Source of the DNA: Paenilisteria riparia FSL S10-1204
GTDB lineage: Bacteria > Bacillota > Bacilli > Lactobacillales > Listeriaceae
Length of the DNA stretch: 64,000 bases
Assembly (NCBI RefSeq): GCF_000525995.1
Contig: NZ_AODL01000004.1
Span: forward strand, 124,001-188,000
Reading direction: 5' to 3'
A program made the position numbers and the translations under genes. This document shows positions 54,489 to 63,736 of the stretch, piece by piece (positions within the stretch are counted from its first letter, which is position 1; every line of letters begins with the position of its first letter). The notes under the pieces were generated by a model. It was not told where the DNA came from. It did no database searches and was given only the letters and a program-made list of their open reading frames with translations.

Positions 54489-55907
54489 ATGGCAAAACAA
54501 GAAATTGGCGTTATCGGAATGGGCGTAATGGGTCGTAATCTGGCTCTAAACATTGAAAGTCGTGGTTACTCGGTCTCGATTTTTAACCGCTCTAGCGAAA
54601 AAACGAAAGCAGTTGCAGAAGCACATAGCGACAAAAAATTGGTTCCTACGTACAATTTAGAGGAATTTGTAAACTCAATCGAAGTGCCCCGTCGAATTTT
54701 ATTAATGGTACAAGCTGGGGAAGCAACCGATATGATGATTGATGCAGTCAAACCATTTCTATCAGAAGGTGATATCTTAATCGATGGCGGAAACACATTC
54801 TTTAAAGATACGATTCGCCGTAATAAAATGCTAAGCGAAGAAGGATTCAACTTTATCGGAACTGGTGTATCTGGTGGAGAAGAAGGCGCATTAAAAGGAC
54901 CTTCCATCATGCCTGGTGGGCAACGCAAAGCTTATGACTTAGTAGCTCCTATTCTGCAAGAAATTGCGGCTGTTGCTGACGGAGAAGCTTGTGTCACCTA
55001 TATCGGCCCAGATGGCGCTGGTCACTACGTAAAAATGGTGCATAATGGCATCGAATACGGTGATATGCAGCTAATCGCCGAAGCCTACACGATTTTAAAA
55101 CAAATCGGTGGTTTAACCAATGACGAACTTGCTGATGTGTTCACTGAGTGGAACGACGGCGAGCTAGACAGCTACTTAATCGAAATCACGAAAAATATCG
55201 TGAAAACAAAAGATCCAGAAACAGGAAAACCAATCGTAGACGTTATCCTAGATAAAGCTGGCCAAAAAGGAACTGGTAAATGGACAAGTCAAAGTGCGCT
55301 TGATTTAGGTGTACCACTCTCCCTAATTACTGAATCCGTATTTGCTCGCTATATCTCGGCGCTAAAAGACGAACGCGTGCATGCAAGCACTGTTTTATCT
55401 GGTCCAAGCAATTACTCATTCAACGGCGACAAAAAAGCCTTCATTGAATCTGTACGTCGCGCTCTATATTTCAGTAAAATCGCATCTTACGCCCAAGGTT
55501 TTGCTCAAATGAAAGCTGCGTCAGAAGAATATAAATGGGATTTACAATACGGGGAAATCGCGAAAATTTTCCGCGCTGGTTGTATTATCCGTGCTCGTTT
55601 CCTACAAAAAATTACAGACGCGTACAATAACGATAAGAACTTGAACAACTTGTTATTAGATCCGTATTTCAAAGACATTGCGGATAAATACCAAGGTGCG
55701 CTACGTGAAGTGGTTTCAGAAGCTGTTAAAGCGGGAATTCCAGTACCAACATTCACTGCAGCAATCAGCTATTACGATAGCTATCGTTCAGAAGTATTGT
55801 CAGCGAACTTAATCCAAGCACAACGCGATTACTTCGGTGCCCACACTTACGAACGTGTTGACAAAGCTGGGACATTCCATACTGAATGGCCAGAAATCGA
55901 CGAATAA
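54489..55907 (+). CDS. gnd: 6-phosphogluconate dehydrogenase, decarboxylating
   Basis: Gnd oxidises 6-phosphogluconate to ribulose-5-phosphate in the pentose phosphate pathway. The 472-residue protein has the coenzyme motif [16 protein letters not shown], the NRSSEK segment that often marks NADP use, the substrate motifs [11 protein letters not shown] and [17 protein letters not shown], and the C-terminal RAGCIIRA. The length is normal. AAGGGACG lies before the ATG. It is monocistronic by its promoter and terminator. Confidence 0.96.
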   Translation: MAKQEIGVIGMGVMGRNLALNIESRGYSVSIFNRSSEKTKAVAEAHSDKKLVPTYNLEEFVNSIEVPRRILLMVQAGEATDMMIDAVKPFLSEGDILIDGGNTFFKDTIRRNKMLSEEGFNFIGTGVSGGEEGALKGPSIMPGGQRKAYDLVAPILQEIAAVADGEACVTYIGPDGAGHYVKMVHNGIEYGDMQLIAEAYTILKQIGGLTNDELADVFTEWNDGELDSYLIEITKNIVKTKDPETGKPIVDVILDKAGQKGTGKWTSQSALDLGVPLSLITESVFARYISALKDERVHASTVLSGPSNYSFNGDKKAFIESVRRALYFSKIASYAQGFAQMKAASEEYKWDLQYGEIAKIFRAGCIIRARFLQKITDAYNNDKNLNNLLLDPYFKDIADKYQGALREVVSEAVKAGIPVPTFTAAISYYDSYRSEVLSANLIQAQRDYFGAHTYERVDKAGTFHTEWPEIDE

Positions 55908-55914
55908 GAGGAAT

Positions 55915-55967
55915 ACAAAGCGAATGGAAGTTTGCCTAATGACTAGGATAAACTTCCATTCGCTTTT
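55915..55967 (+). terminator. Terminator of gnd
   Basis: A perfect 14-bp stem, GCGAATGGAAGTTT (55920-55933) with AAACTTCCATTCGC (55950-55963), is followed by TTTT. Confidence 0.8.
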
Positions 55968-56062
55968 ACATAGTCTAAATGATAAACCAATGAGAATTTC
56001 TACCCTAATGTGAAGAAGAGATGAATATAAGTGAATAAATTGCGAAACAAGACTGTTATTAG

Positions 56063-56090
56063 TTGTTTTTACGACGATTTTAGTTACAAT
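56063..56090 (+). promoter_or_regulatory. Possible promoter of lisRK
   Basis: TTGTTT (56063-56068), 16 bases, and TACAAT (56085-56090) precede lisR by about 40 bases. Confidence 0.4.
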
Positions 56091-56131
56091 GGTAGTAGGA
56101 ATATAACTGGGTCTGAAGGTGGGGATGGTAA

Positions 56132-56815
56132 ATGAATAGAATATTAATAGTAGAAGACGAGAAGAACTTAGCACGTTTTATAGAACTAGAATTACAGCAT
56201 GAAGGGTATGAAACGGCAGTTGCCAACGATGGTCGTACAGGTTTAGAACTTGCGATTACCGAAGAGTGGGATGCCATTTTGCTAGATTTAATGTTGCCGC
56301 AACTAAACGGTGTAGAAGTTTGTCGTCGTGTACGTCAAGTGAAAGAAACACCAATTATTATGATTACTGCGCGTGATTCCGTGATTGACCGCGTTTCTGG
56401 CTTGGATCATGGTGCGGATGATTATATTGTGAAACCATTCGCTATCGAAGAACTATTAGCAAGACTGCGTGCTTTACTTCGTCGTATCGAAACGAGTGAA
56501 AATGAAACAAAGCAAACGACACTGGAATATCGCGATATTGTTGTAGAGAAAGAAAGTCGTATCGTGAAACGCGGAGAAGACATTATCGATTTAACAAAGC
56601 GTGAATACGAGCTACTCCTAACACTAATGGAGAACATTAATATCGTATTAACCCGTGAAGTGCTTTTGAATAAAGTATGGGGGTACGAGACAGAAGTAGA
56701 AACAAATGTTGTCGATGTATACGTAAGGTATTTGCGTAATAAGATTGATAATAAAGATGACGACGAGAGTTACATTCAAACCGTTCGTGGTACTGGGTAT
56801 GTGATGCGTACATGA
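56132..56815 (+). CDS. lisR: Two-component response regulator LisR
   Basis: LisR is the OmpR-type regulator partnered with LisK; in L. monocytogenes it affects envelope stress, acid and antibiotic tolerance. The 227-residue protein has a receiver domain with acidic pocket ED at 8-9, phosphoacceptor D52 in LLDLMLP and the conserved KPF, followed by a winged-helix domain (about 130-227; LTKREYELLLTLMEN, VDVYVRYLRNKID). Its stop overlaps lisK by four bases. Identification rests on order and strong resemblance to the OmpR family. Confidence 0.92.
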   Translation: MNRILIVEDEKNLARFIELELQHEGYETAVANDGRTGLELAITEEWDAILLDLMLPQLNGVEVCRRVRQVKETPIIMITARDSVIDRVSGLDHGADDYIVKPFAIEELLARLRALLRRIETSENETKQTTLEYRDIVVEKESRIVKRGEDIIDLTKREYELLLTLMENINIVLTREVLLNKVWGYETEVETNVVDVYVRYLRNKIDNKDDDESYIQTVRGTGYVMRT

Positions 56816-58299
56816 CAAAACCAAACACATTCTCCCTAAAAAGTAGATCACTCAAATTTAAATGGACATTTGGCGCTAGTGCAGCCATTTTTCTAACATT
56901 CTTTTTGTTTTCATTTGCGATTTATCAAGGTATTGGGAGCATGTTACTCAATGAGAAAGATAAAACGGTCACATCTACCGCACTTTCTGCGAGTAATGCT
57001 CTATCCAATGCGGGGTTAACAGCAAGCTCAGATAGTCTGACAAAAGAAAACGTGGATGCAGTCGTAAAAAGCAGTTTGACAATCAGAGAACGGATGGAAG
57101 ATCAAGTACTGGTATTTTACGACAAAAAAGGCAAGCGCATTGAACAATATACAGGAACTCCGTACAATGACAAAGCTTACGCCAAATATGACTACAGCAC
57201 GTATCTTAGCACAGGGCAAACACAAGTTGGCACACTTTCTAAGCCGACAATAAACGGCCAGCAAATGGTTATCTCGCAAGTTCCAATTTTTAACAGTCAA
57301 GATAATGCGAGTGTGATTGGCTATATACAAGTAATCAATCCAATGACATCGTATAACAGCATGATGAGTAAATTGCTAGCGACGATGTTCTTACTTGGCG
57401 GTGTCGCTTTATTTATTAGTGGTATGTTAGGGTATCTACTTGCGCAAAACTTTCTAAATCCATTGACGCGAATGGCTAAAACAATGAACGATATCCGTAA
57501 TAATGGTTTCCAAAAGCGCATTGAAGCAACGACAATTACTAAAGATGAAATTGGCGAATTAACACTTGTTTTTAACGACATGATGGCCCAAATCGAGCGT
57601 AGTTTTGAGCAACAGAAACAATTTGTAGAAGACGCCTCACATGAGTTACGGACACCGGTACAAATTATGGAAGGGCATTTAAAACTTCTAAACAGATGGG
57701 GCAAAGATGATCCAGAAGTACTTGACGAGTCATTGAATGCGTCGCTAACTGAACTAGAGCGTATGAAGAAATTAGTGCAAGAAATGTTAGACTTATCGCG
57801 TGCAGAACAAATATCGCAAACAAAAGAATTGCAAATTGTTTGTGTAAATGACGTTGTTGAGCAAGTCAGACGTAATTTTGAGGTGATGCACGAGGACTTT
57901 TTATTTACGCTAAAAGAAGATAGCGAGGACCTGCACGCTATGATTCAGCATAATCACCTAGAACAAATTCTTATTATTGTTGCTGATAACGCGGTGAAGT
58001 ATTCTGGTGATAGCAAACAAATCGACATGCACATCTATCAAGAAAATGAACAAATTAAAGTTTCTGTAAAAGACTATGGCGTGGGTATTTCAGTGGAGGA
58101 AATTGATAAGATATTCAATCGTTTTTATCGTGTAGATAAAGCACGAAGCCGTGAAGTTGGTGGTAATGGTCTTGGGTTGGCGATTGCTAAAGAATTAGTA
58201 AGTGGTTATCAAGGTTCCATCCAAGCAAAGAGCGAAGATAATATTGGAACAACTATCACCATCACATTACCGCTCATTGAAAAACAAGCTGATAAATAA
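56812..58299 (+). CDS. lisK: Two-component sensor histidine kinase LisK
   Basis: The 495-residue kinase has TM1 (about 20-42), an extracytoplasmic sensing domain (about 45-180), TM2 (about 185-207), a HAMP domain, HisKA with the phosphorylated H277 in ASHELRTP, and the HATPase_c domain with the N box VADNAVKYSGD, the F box FNRFYRVDKA and GGNGLGLAIAKELV. It is translationally coupled to lisR. The name follows from the Listeria gene order; the stimulus is not deducible. Confidence 0.93.
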   Translation: MTKPNTFSLKSRSLKFKWTFGASAAIFLTFFLFSFAIYQGIGSMLLNEKDKTVTSTALSASNALSNAGLTASSDSLTKENVDAVVKSSLTIRERMEDQVLVFYDKKGKRIEQYTGTPYNDKAYAKYDYSTYLSTGQTQVGTLSKPTINGQQMVISQVPIFNSQDNASVIGYIQVINPMTSYNSMMSKLLATMFLLGGVALFISGMLGYLLAQNFLNPLTRMAKTMNDIRNNGFQKRIEATTITKDEIGELTLVFNDMMAQIERSFEQQKQFVEDASHELRTPVQIMEGHLKLLNRWGKDDPEVLDESLNASLTELERMKKLVQEMLDLSRAEQISQTKELQIVCVNDVVEQVRRNFEVMHEDFLFTLKEDSEDLHAMIQHNHLEQILIIVADNAVKYSGDSKQIDMHIYQENEQIKVSVKDYGVGISVEEIDKIFNRFYRVDKARSREVGGNGLGLAIAKELVSGYQGSIQAKSEDNIGTTITITLPLIEKQADK

Positions 58300-58358
58300 A
58301 AAAGAACGTTTCGATAATCCGCGCATACAAGATGCGAATCATCGAAACGTCTTTTTTA
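58299..58358. terminator. Bidirectional terminator between lisK and yidC
   Basis: ACGTTTCGAT (58306-58315) pairs with ATCGAAACGT (58341-58350), and CGCAT/ATGCG form an inner stem. A and T runs flank it on both sides. Confidence 0.8.
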
Positions 58359-59182
58359 TTTTTTTATTTTGTTCGTGTTCTAATTTCTCGATTTCTTTCT
58401 CTTCTTTTTCCATAATCTCAACTTCTGGATGTTTCTTCATATATAGTTTCTTCGTTAGTAATGTTTGTCCGGCTAGGAAAAGCCCGCCGACTGCCCAGTA
58501 AAGTGCGAGCGCAGAAGGTGCAGAGAAGGAAACGAATAAAATCATCATTGGTGATATCAAGCCCATGATACGCATCTGTTTCTTTTGTTCAGGTGTATAG
58601 CCGATAAGTGATACGAAATATTGAAGTAAATAAACAGCCCCTGCAATAAACGCCAAAATCATATCTGGACTACCCAGACTAAACCATAGGAATGTATGGT
58701 GCGCGATATCGGATGAGCCACGAATTGCATAATAAAACGCCATTAGAATCGGCATTTGAATTAAGAGCGGCAAACAACCCATTTGTAGTGGATTGATATT
58801 GTATTTCGAATATACAGCTGTCATTTCTTGCTGAATTTTTACTTGTTCTTCTTTAGAAGTTGCTTCTTTTTAAGCGTGCTTGGATTTCGTCGATTTCTGG
58901 CTTGGCAACGGCCATTTTTGACTGCATGCCCATTTGTGCTTTTGCAGTGCGTAAATTTAAAGGCATGATAGCCGCGCGGATAATAAGTGTGGTAACGATA
59001 ATCGCGATTCCATAATTACCACCAAACAGAGAAGCAATCCATTCAATAAATGTAGTGAACGGCTTAATCAGATAGATGTAGAAAAAGCCATCCGTGTTTT
59101 GCGAAGGGTCCATGCTACAACCCGCCAGCGCAAAAAATAATGCTGCAATCATAATTAGTAATAATATATTTTTCTTTTTCAA
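58339..59182 (-). CDS. yidC: Membrane protein insertase YidC/SpoIIIJ (frameshifted)
   Basis: YidC inserts proteins into the membrane. The gene starts at a TTG (59182) behind AGGAGG and encodes a lipoprotein signal ([21 protein letters not shown]), the first helix and [20 protein letters not shown] with the conserved Arg in the groove. The frame stops after QARLKRSNF. One base fewer in the T5 run at 58867-58871 gives [13 protein letters not shown] and joins the second frame with [21 protein letters not shown] and the remaining helices. The end also looks one base off: a T7 run at 58359-58365 lets the frame run into the terminator; with six it ends EHEQNKK at 58356 (about 274 residues). Confidence 0.9.
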
Positions 59183-59225
59183 TGTCTTATTTCCTCCTAA
59201 AATTTCAGTTCGTATTCATATGTTA

Positions 59226-59504
59226 TTAGGAAAAAGACAGAGAAGCTTCGTCATCGGTACTGGAAAAACGTGTTATTGCTTGGACAAGCCATATGATGAT
59301 AAAGCGCATCGGATAAGCTGCTACAGGCTTCAAGTGAATAACAGGAAGTGGCGTGATGCACAGATGTTTCGTATGCAATACCATTGTTGGCTTCACCATC
59401 GCTAAAATTGGCCAGTAACGCAACACAGCCATCGTCATAAAGAAGGTGACATAAAGCGAAATATATTCTGGACCTAAAGCCATCTGGATTAATGACTCAA
59501 ACAC
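59226..59504 (-). CDS. Small membrane protein of unknown function
   Basis: The 92-residue product is mainly hydrophobic, with probable membrane segments near residues 14-33 (ISLYVTFFMTMAVLRYW) and 63-80 (AYPMRFIIIWLVQAITRF), and ends with an acidic/serine tail. The start is uncertain: GTG at 59504 has better spacing to GGAAGGAGTGG than TTG at 59510. It lies just upstream of yidC on the same strand and may be cotranscribed. I do not recognise a family. Confidence 0.5.
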   Translation of the reverse strand: MFESLIQMALGPEYISLYVTFFMTMAVLRYWPILAMVKPTMVLHTKHLCITPLPVIHLKPVAAYPMRFIIIWLVQAITRFSSTDDEASLSFS

Positions 59505-59570
59505 ACGCAACCACTCCTTCCTTCATAAAAATAACTACAGCCTTAACTATAATCGAAAAGTAGCGCTTAA

Positions 59571-59852
59571 TCAATACTCAATATCAAATGTTTTGCGTTC
59601 TTCGACAGGAGCATCTTTATAAATATAAACTTCGCCGATTCTAGCAGCAGGAGAAGGTCCTTTTTTGACCGCTTCGATGAATTTTTCCAAATCGTCTTCT
59701 TCTGCAATCGCTTGAATTTCGACGGAGCCATCTTCCAAGTTTTTTACGTTGCCGTTAATGTTTAATTTATACGCTAAATGTTTCGTTGTGTAACGGAAGC
59801 CAACGCCTTGCACCATACCAGTCACACGCATTATTACAGTTTTGCGAGCCAT
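59571..59852 (-). CDS. acyP: Acylphosphatase
   Basis: Acylphosphatase hydrolyses acyl phosphates. The 93-residue protein has the signature [20 protein letters not shown] with catalytic Arg20, and Asn38 in [12 protein letters not shown], in the normal fold and length. AGGTGATG precedes the ATG. It lies 60 bases upstream of the small membrane-protein gene, on the same strand as yidC. Confidence 0.95.
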   Translation of the reverse strand: MARKTVIMRVTGMVQGVGFRYTTKHLAYKLNINGNVKNLEDGSVEIQAIAEEDDLEKFIEAVKKGPSPAARIGEVYIYKDAPVEERKTFDIEY

Positions 59853-59961
59853 GATTCATCACCTATCCTTTAGTATCGTTATCAATAGTGTACCGTGTTT
59901 CCTATTATTTTTCAAAAAATAACATAAACGAAGCAAGATAGAATGAGATTGGGTGCGGCTG

Positions 59962-59970
59962 TGTTATAAT
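59962..59970 (+). promoter_or_regulatory. Possible extended -10 promoter of the DUF1033 gene
   Basis: TGTTATAAT, an extended -10 with a perfect TATAAT (59965-59970), lies 42 bases before the start codon. No good -35 is present, which is tolerated with an extended -10. Confidence 0.4.
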
Positions 59971-60012
59971 GACTTACATACACGAAGTGAACGAATGTTA
60001 GGAGTTTTTTCG

Positions 60013-60372
60013 ATGAATGAATTTCAAGTGATTAAAACAAAAGGTGAATATGAACCTTGGTGGTTTTTTGAGGATTGGCAAAGTGATATTGAGGTGTCGT
60101 TTACTTATACAGAGAAAACAGAAGCGATGACAAAGTATTTAGAAATGGCGCGCGAATTAGTAGGGACTTATCCGCACCATGCCGCAAAAAAAACGGTGCT
60201 ACTTGCCACATGGTCGGAGGATGAAACACAGTATTGTGAGGAATGTGAGGATGACATTCAAACCTTTCACGGGTTAATTCTATTTCAAAATGCGGAAGTT
60301 TATGAACCGACGACGGAAGAGAGAGACTTATATTTTTCGTTTTTGGGGCGCGAAGTCGAAGAAAGCACCTGA
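60013..60372 (+). CDS. DUF1033 family protein
   Basis: The 119-residue product matches the DUF1033 pattern: FQVIKTKGEYEPWWFFEDW at the start, then the YCEECEDDIQTFHGLILF segment with two cysteines. It is found in Listeria, Bacillus and Lactobacillus relatives, and its function is unknown. I place the start at ATG 60013, eight bases after AGGAG; the frame is open further upstream, but that part precedes the ribosome site. fni follows at 37 bases and may be cotranscribed. Confidence 0.85.
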   Translation: MNEFQVIKTKGEYEPWWFFEDWQSDIEVSFTYTEKTEAMTKYLEMARELVGTYPHHAAKKTVLLATWSEDETQYCEECEDDIQTFHGLILFQNAEVYEPTTEERDLYFSFLGREVEEST

Positions 60373-60409
60373 TTTATAGGTGTTTTTTTATGGAAGGGAG
60401 GAGAAGAGT

Positions 60410-61468
60410 GTGACGGAAAATAAGCGGTCACGTAGGAAAGATGAGCATATTACATTGGCGTATCAGCAATATGATGGAGCACAGTCAGCATTTGATGGGA
60501 TTCGCTTCGTACCACAGGCTTTACCGGATTTTAGACAAGATGAGGTGCAGTTAGAAACGTTTTTTGTAAATCAGCGTTTTATTTTACCATTTTATATTAA
60601 TGCGATGACAGGCGGTAGCGCGCGGACAAAATATGTGAATCAACAACTGGCAATAGTTGCACGCGAAGTTGGAATAGCCATGGCAGTTGGTTCCCAATCG
60701 GCTGCACTGAAAGATATAGGTATGGAAGAGACGTATAGCATCGTTCGAGCGGAAAACCCAGATGGTGTTATTTTCGCTAATATGAGTGCAGACACTTCAG
60801 TGTATAACGCTAGAAAAGCTGTAGACATGTTGCAGGCCAATGCTTTACAAATACATATTAATGTGGCGCAGGAACTTGTTATGCGAGAAGGCGATCGTGA
60901 CTTCTCGAATTGGTTACATGCAATTGAAAAAATCGTTTCACTACAAGAATTTCCGGTTATTGTAAAAGAGGTTGGTTTTGGAATAAGCCGCGAACTTATG
61001 CAACAACTACAGGATATCGGTGTTGAAACGATTGATTTAGGCGGACAAGGCGGAACTAATTTTGCCAAGATTGAAAATGATCGCAGGCGTGACGGGGCGT
61101 ATACATTCTTAGAACAGTGGGGCTTAACGACGGCGGAATCTTTGCTGGACTGTCAAAATACGGCGGTTACTTTGCTAGCTTCTGGTGGAATTAGAACACC
61201 ACTTGATGTCGTGAAATGCCTAGCCCTTGGCGCAAAATCAGCCGGGATTGCAGGCACCATTTTACATCAATTAAAAACAACTGATGTCGAGACAACCATC
61301 CAATTTTTGCGGAGCTGGAAGGAGCAATTACAAAGCATCATGACACTACTAGGTGCTAAAAATATCGCAGCATTAACACGAAAATCGCTTTTAGTGCAAG
61401 GGGAACTTCGAGATTTTGCAGAACTGCGCCATGTCGATTTTGCAAGACTCGCTAATCGAGATAACTAA
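60410..61468 (+). CDS. fni: Isopentenyl-diphosphate delta-isomerase, type 2 (FMN-dependent)
   Basis: Fni interconverts isopentenyl and dimethylallyl diphosphate using FMN and NADPH. The 352-residue protein shows RRKDEHI, the substrate-site INAMTGGS, VGSQSAAL, HINVAQELVM and the FMN phosphate motif DLGGQGGTNF, with GGIRTPLDVVKCLALGA near the end. The start is GTG at 60410 behind GGGAGGAG; a longer frame from 60380 reads through that site. With dxs and ispA it serves isoprenoid synthesis. Confidence 0.94.
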   Translation: MTENKRSRRKDEHITLAYQQYDGAQSAFDGIRFVPQALPDFRQDEVQLETFFVNQRFILPFYINAMTGGSARTKYVNQQLAIVAREVGIAMAVGSQSAALKDIGMEETYSIVRAENPDGVIFANMSADTSVYNARKAVDMLQANALQIHINVAQELVMREGDRDFSNWLHAIEKIVSLQEFPVIVKEVGFGISRELMQQLQDIGVETIDLGGQGGTNFAKIENDRRRDGAYTFLEQWGLTTAESLLDCQNTAVTLLASGGIRTPLDVVKCLALGAKSAGIAGTILHQLKTTDVETTIQFLRSWKEQLQSIMTLLGAKNIAALTRKSLLVQGELRDFAELRHVDFARLANRDN

Positions 61469-61514
61469 AAAATGAGTGGTTGCCCAATTTTGACGGGAAC
61501 CACTCATTTTTTTA
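61468..61514. terminator. Bidirectional terminator between fni and trhO
   Basis: AATGAGTGGTT (61471-61481) pairs perfectly with AACCACTCATT (61498-61508), with an A run before and T7 after. Confidence 0.85.
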
Positions 61515-62471
61515 TTTTGCACTCACCGTGTCTTCTAAATGAGCGATTCGCGCTTCTAATTCTTCTTGACTTAACGCGTGTTTTTTCACGTAAAGATTGG
61601 CTGGATGTACGCGACATTCGTGAGAACAGCTACGTAAATACTTCTCTTCGTTTTCTTCAGAAGCTAATATTTGCTTATTGCAATATGGATTCGCACAATT
61701 GATGTAGCGTTCACATGGTGTACCATCGAAATAATCTTTACCAACAATCGTATGATCCACACGATTAATCGGCACGGCAATACGCTCATCAAATACATAC
61801 ATCATGCCATCCCAAAGGTCGCCTTTTACGGTTTCATCCTTACCGTACGTTGCAATACCGCCGTGTAGTTGAGAAACATCATCAAAACCAGCCGTTTTCA
61901 ACCAACCGGAGAATTTCTCGCAACGAATACCGCCCGTGCAATACGTTACAATCTTCTTATCTTCAAACATATCACGATTCTCTTCTACCCAGTCAGGAAG
62001 ATCACGGAATGCTGTAATATCTGGACGAATAGCGCCACGGAAATGACCTAAATCAAACTCATAATCATTTCGTGCATCTAAAATCACTGTGTTTTCATCT
62101 TTTAAAGCTTCGCGGAACTCTTCTGGTTCCATATAATTACCAGTTACTTCTAAAGGATTGACGTCATTCTCTAGAGAAAGGGAGACGATTTCTGTGCGTG
62201 GACGAACGTGCATTTTTTGGAACGCATGCTTGTCTGCTGCATCAATCTTAAATACCATATCTGCAAAACGTGGATCTGCGTGCATTGCTTTGATATATTT
62301 TTCCGTTTCTTCTACTGTTCCTGAAACCGTACCATTAATGCCTTCCTCTGCCACTAAAATCCGCCCTTTAAGACCGATTTCTTTACACATAGCGAGGTGC
62401 TCGGTTGCGAATTGTTCAGGATTATCAATCGTTGTGTATTTGTAATATAACAACACTTGATAGCTGTTCAT
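61512..62471 (-). CDS. trhO: tRNA uridine(34) hydroxylase TrhO (rhodanese family)
   Basis: TrhO hydroxylates uridine 34 of certain tRNAs, the start of xo5U-type wobble modification. The 319-residue protein has the N-terminal domain with [13 protein letters not shown], a rhodanese domain with [15 protein letters not shown] and the active loop [10 protein letters not shown] (C178, C184), and a C-terminal Cys-rich domain ([11 protein letters not shown] and CSHECR), all typical of the YceA/TrhO family. AAGGGTGG lies before the ATG. It is monocistronic. Confidence 0.93.
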   Translation of the reverse strand: MNSYQVLLYYKYTTIDNPEQFATEHLAMCKEIGLKGRILVAEEGINGTVSGTVEETEKYIKAMHADPRFADMVFKIDAADKHAFQKMHVRPRTEIVSLSLENDVNPLEVTGNYMEPEEFREALKDENTVILDARNDYEFDLGHFRGAIRPDITAFRDLPDWVEENRDMFEDKKIVTYCTGGIRCEKFSGWLKTAGFDDVSQLHGGIATYGKDETVKGDLWDGMMYVFDERIAVPINRVDHTIVGKDYFDGTPCERYINCANPYCNKQILASEENEEKYLRSCSHECRVHPANLYVKKHALSQEELEARIAHLEDTVSAK

Positions 62472-62533
62472 GTTCTAACCACCCTTAATTAAATTTTATT
62501 GGAAAAGTGAATTTCCTAGTTTGCGCATTGTCT

Positions 62534-62563
62534 ATGATACTATACATATCGCTACATATGCAA
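62534..62563 (-). promoter_or_regulatory. Possible promoter of trhO
   Basis: On the minus strand TTGCAT (plus 62558-62563), 18 bases, and TATCAT (plus 62534-62539) precede trhO by about 65 bases. Confidence 0.35.
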
Positions 62564-62634
62564 GAAAAATTGAGCAATTTAGCCATAAAAGTAGTTCAAT
62601 TTATGAAATAATTATTTTGCCGACCATTATTGTA

Positions 62635-62643
62635 TGGTATAAT
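62635..62643 (+). promoter_or_regulatory. Possible extended -10 promoter of the YitT-family gene
   Basis: TGGTATAAT contains an extended -10 with a perfect TATAAT (62638-62643). TTGCCG lies 15 bases upstream, slightly close. Confidence 0.4.
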
Positions 62644-62678
62644 TTAAGAATGAGAAAACAGCATGGGAGTGAAGGGGA

Positions 62679-63596
62679 TTGCAATCAGCAGATGCTACAC
62701 TAGAAGAAAAAGTAGTGCATGATGTATTTCAAAAAAGAAGGAACAAAACAAAATGGCTTATCTACAAAATTTTGATGATTACTTTAGGTGCCATTTTGAT
62801 GGGTGTGGGTTTAGAACTTTTTTTAGTAAATAACCGAATTTTAGATGGCGGCATTGTTGGTATTTCTATCATTATTTCCCAACTGACCCCAGCGCCACTC
62901 GGTGTGCTAACTTTTGTTTTAAATATTCCCTTTTTCATTATCGGTTATCGCAAAATTGGCAAGCACTTCGCATTGTTTACTCTGTATGGTATCGCAGTCA
63001 TGTCAGCAGTCACATTAATTTTGCATGATTTTGAACCTGTAACCGACGACTTACTACTGGCAACCGTGTTCGGTGGTGTGACCTTGGGACTAGGTGTGGG
63101 CATTGTCATTCGTAACGGCGGAGCGCTTGATGGTACGGAAATTGTCTCGATTATTATTAATGGCAAATCGCCTTTTTCCACAGGACAAATTATTATGGCG
63201 ATTAATATTGTTATTTTCCTAATTGCAGGACTTGTATTTAATTGGGATCGAGCGATGTACTCGCTTATCACTTATTTCCTGGCATACAAGGTAATCGACA
63301 TCGTCATTAGCGGCTTAGACGAGTCGAAAAGCGCTTTTATTATTAGTCATCATCATAAAAAAATTGGTAATGAAATTATCGAGCAACTTGGTAAAGGAGT
63401 AACATATATCGATGCAACCGGTGGCTATTCAGGCGACATAAAAAAAAGTGATTTTTGTTATTATATCTCGTTTTGAAGAACCTAAGCTTATTTCCATCTT
63501 AGATGACATTGATCCCGAAGCCTTCATGCAGTCGGTAATAGTATGTCCGAAGTGCGAGGCGGAAAAATGATGAAAAAGCGAACACCACACCTATAA
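62679..63596 (+). CDS. YitT family membrane protein (two opposing frameshifts)
   Basis: YitT proteins have five or six N-terminal membrane helices (here within about 28-225; FLVNNRILDGGIVGISIIIS and RNGGALDGTEIVSIII are typical) and a C-terminal DUF2179 domain. The frame stops after GDIKKSDF. One A fewer in the A8 run at 63440-63447 gives KKVIFVIISRFEEPKLISILDDIDPEAF, and a missing G near 63528 then restores AVGNSMSEVRGGKM and the stop at 63594-63596. The start is probably TTG at 62679. About 305 residues; role unknown. Confidence 0.85.
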
Positions 63597-63600
63597 TTGC

Positions 63601-63638
63601 AAAAAAGACAATTTCCATTACCGGAAATGTCTTTTTTT
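63601..63638 (+). terminator. Terminator of the YitT-family gene
   Basis: AAAAAAGACA-TTTCC pairs with GGAAA-TGTCTTTTTT, with one bulged base, followed by T7. Confidence 0.75.
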
Positions 63639-63695
63639 AATAAGAACATATTTTCGTATTTCATACTAAAGGTGGAGGAATAATCGTCTCGTTTG

Positions 63696-63704
63696 TGCTA
63701 TAAT
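63696..63704 (+). promoter_or_regulatory. Possible extended -10 promoter of ftsK
   Basis: TGCTATAAT forms an extended -10 with a perfect TATAAT (63699-63704), 33 bases before the ftsK start. No convincing -35. Confidence 0.35.
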
Positions 63705-63736
63705 AAAACGAGCAAAAAAAGGATAGGGTGGAGACA

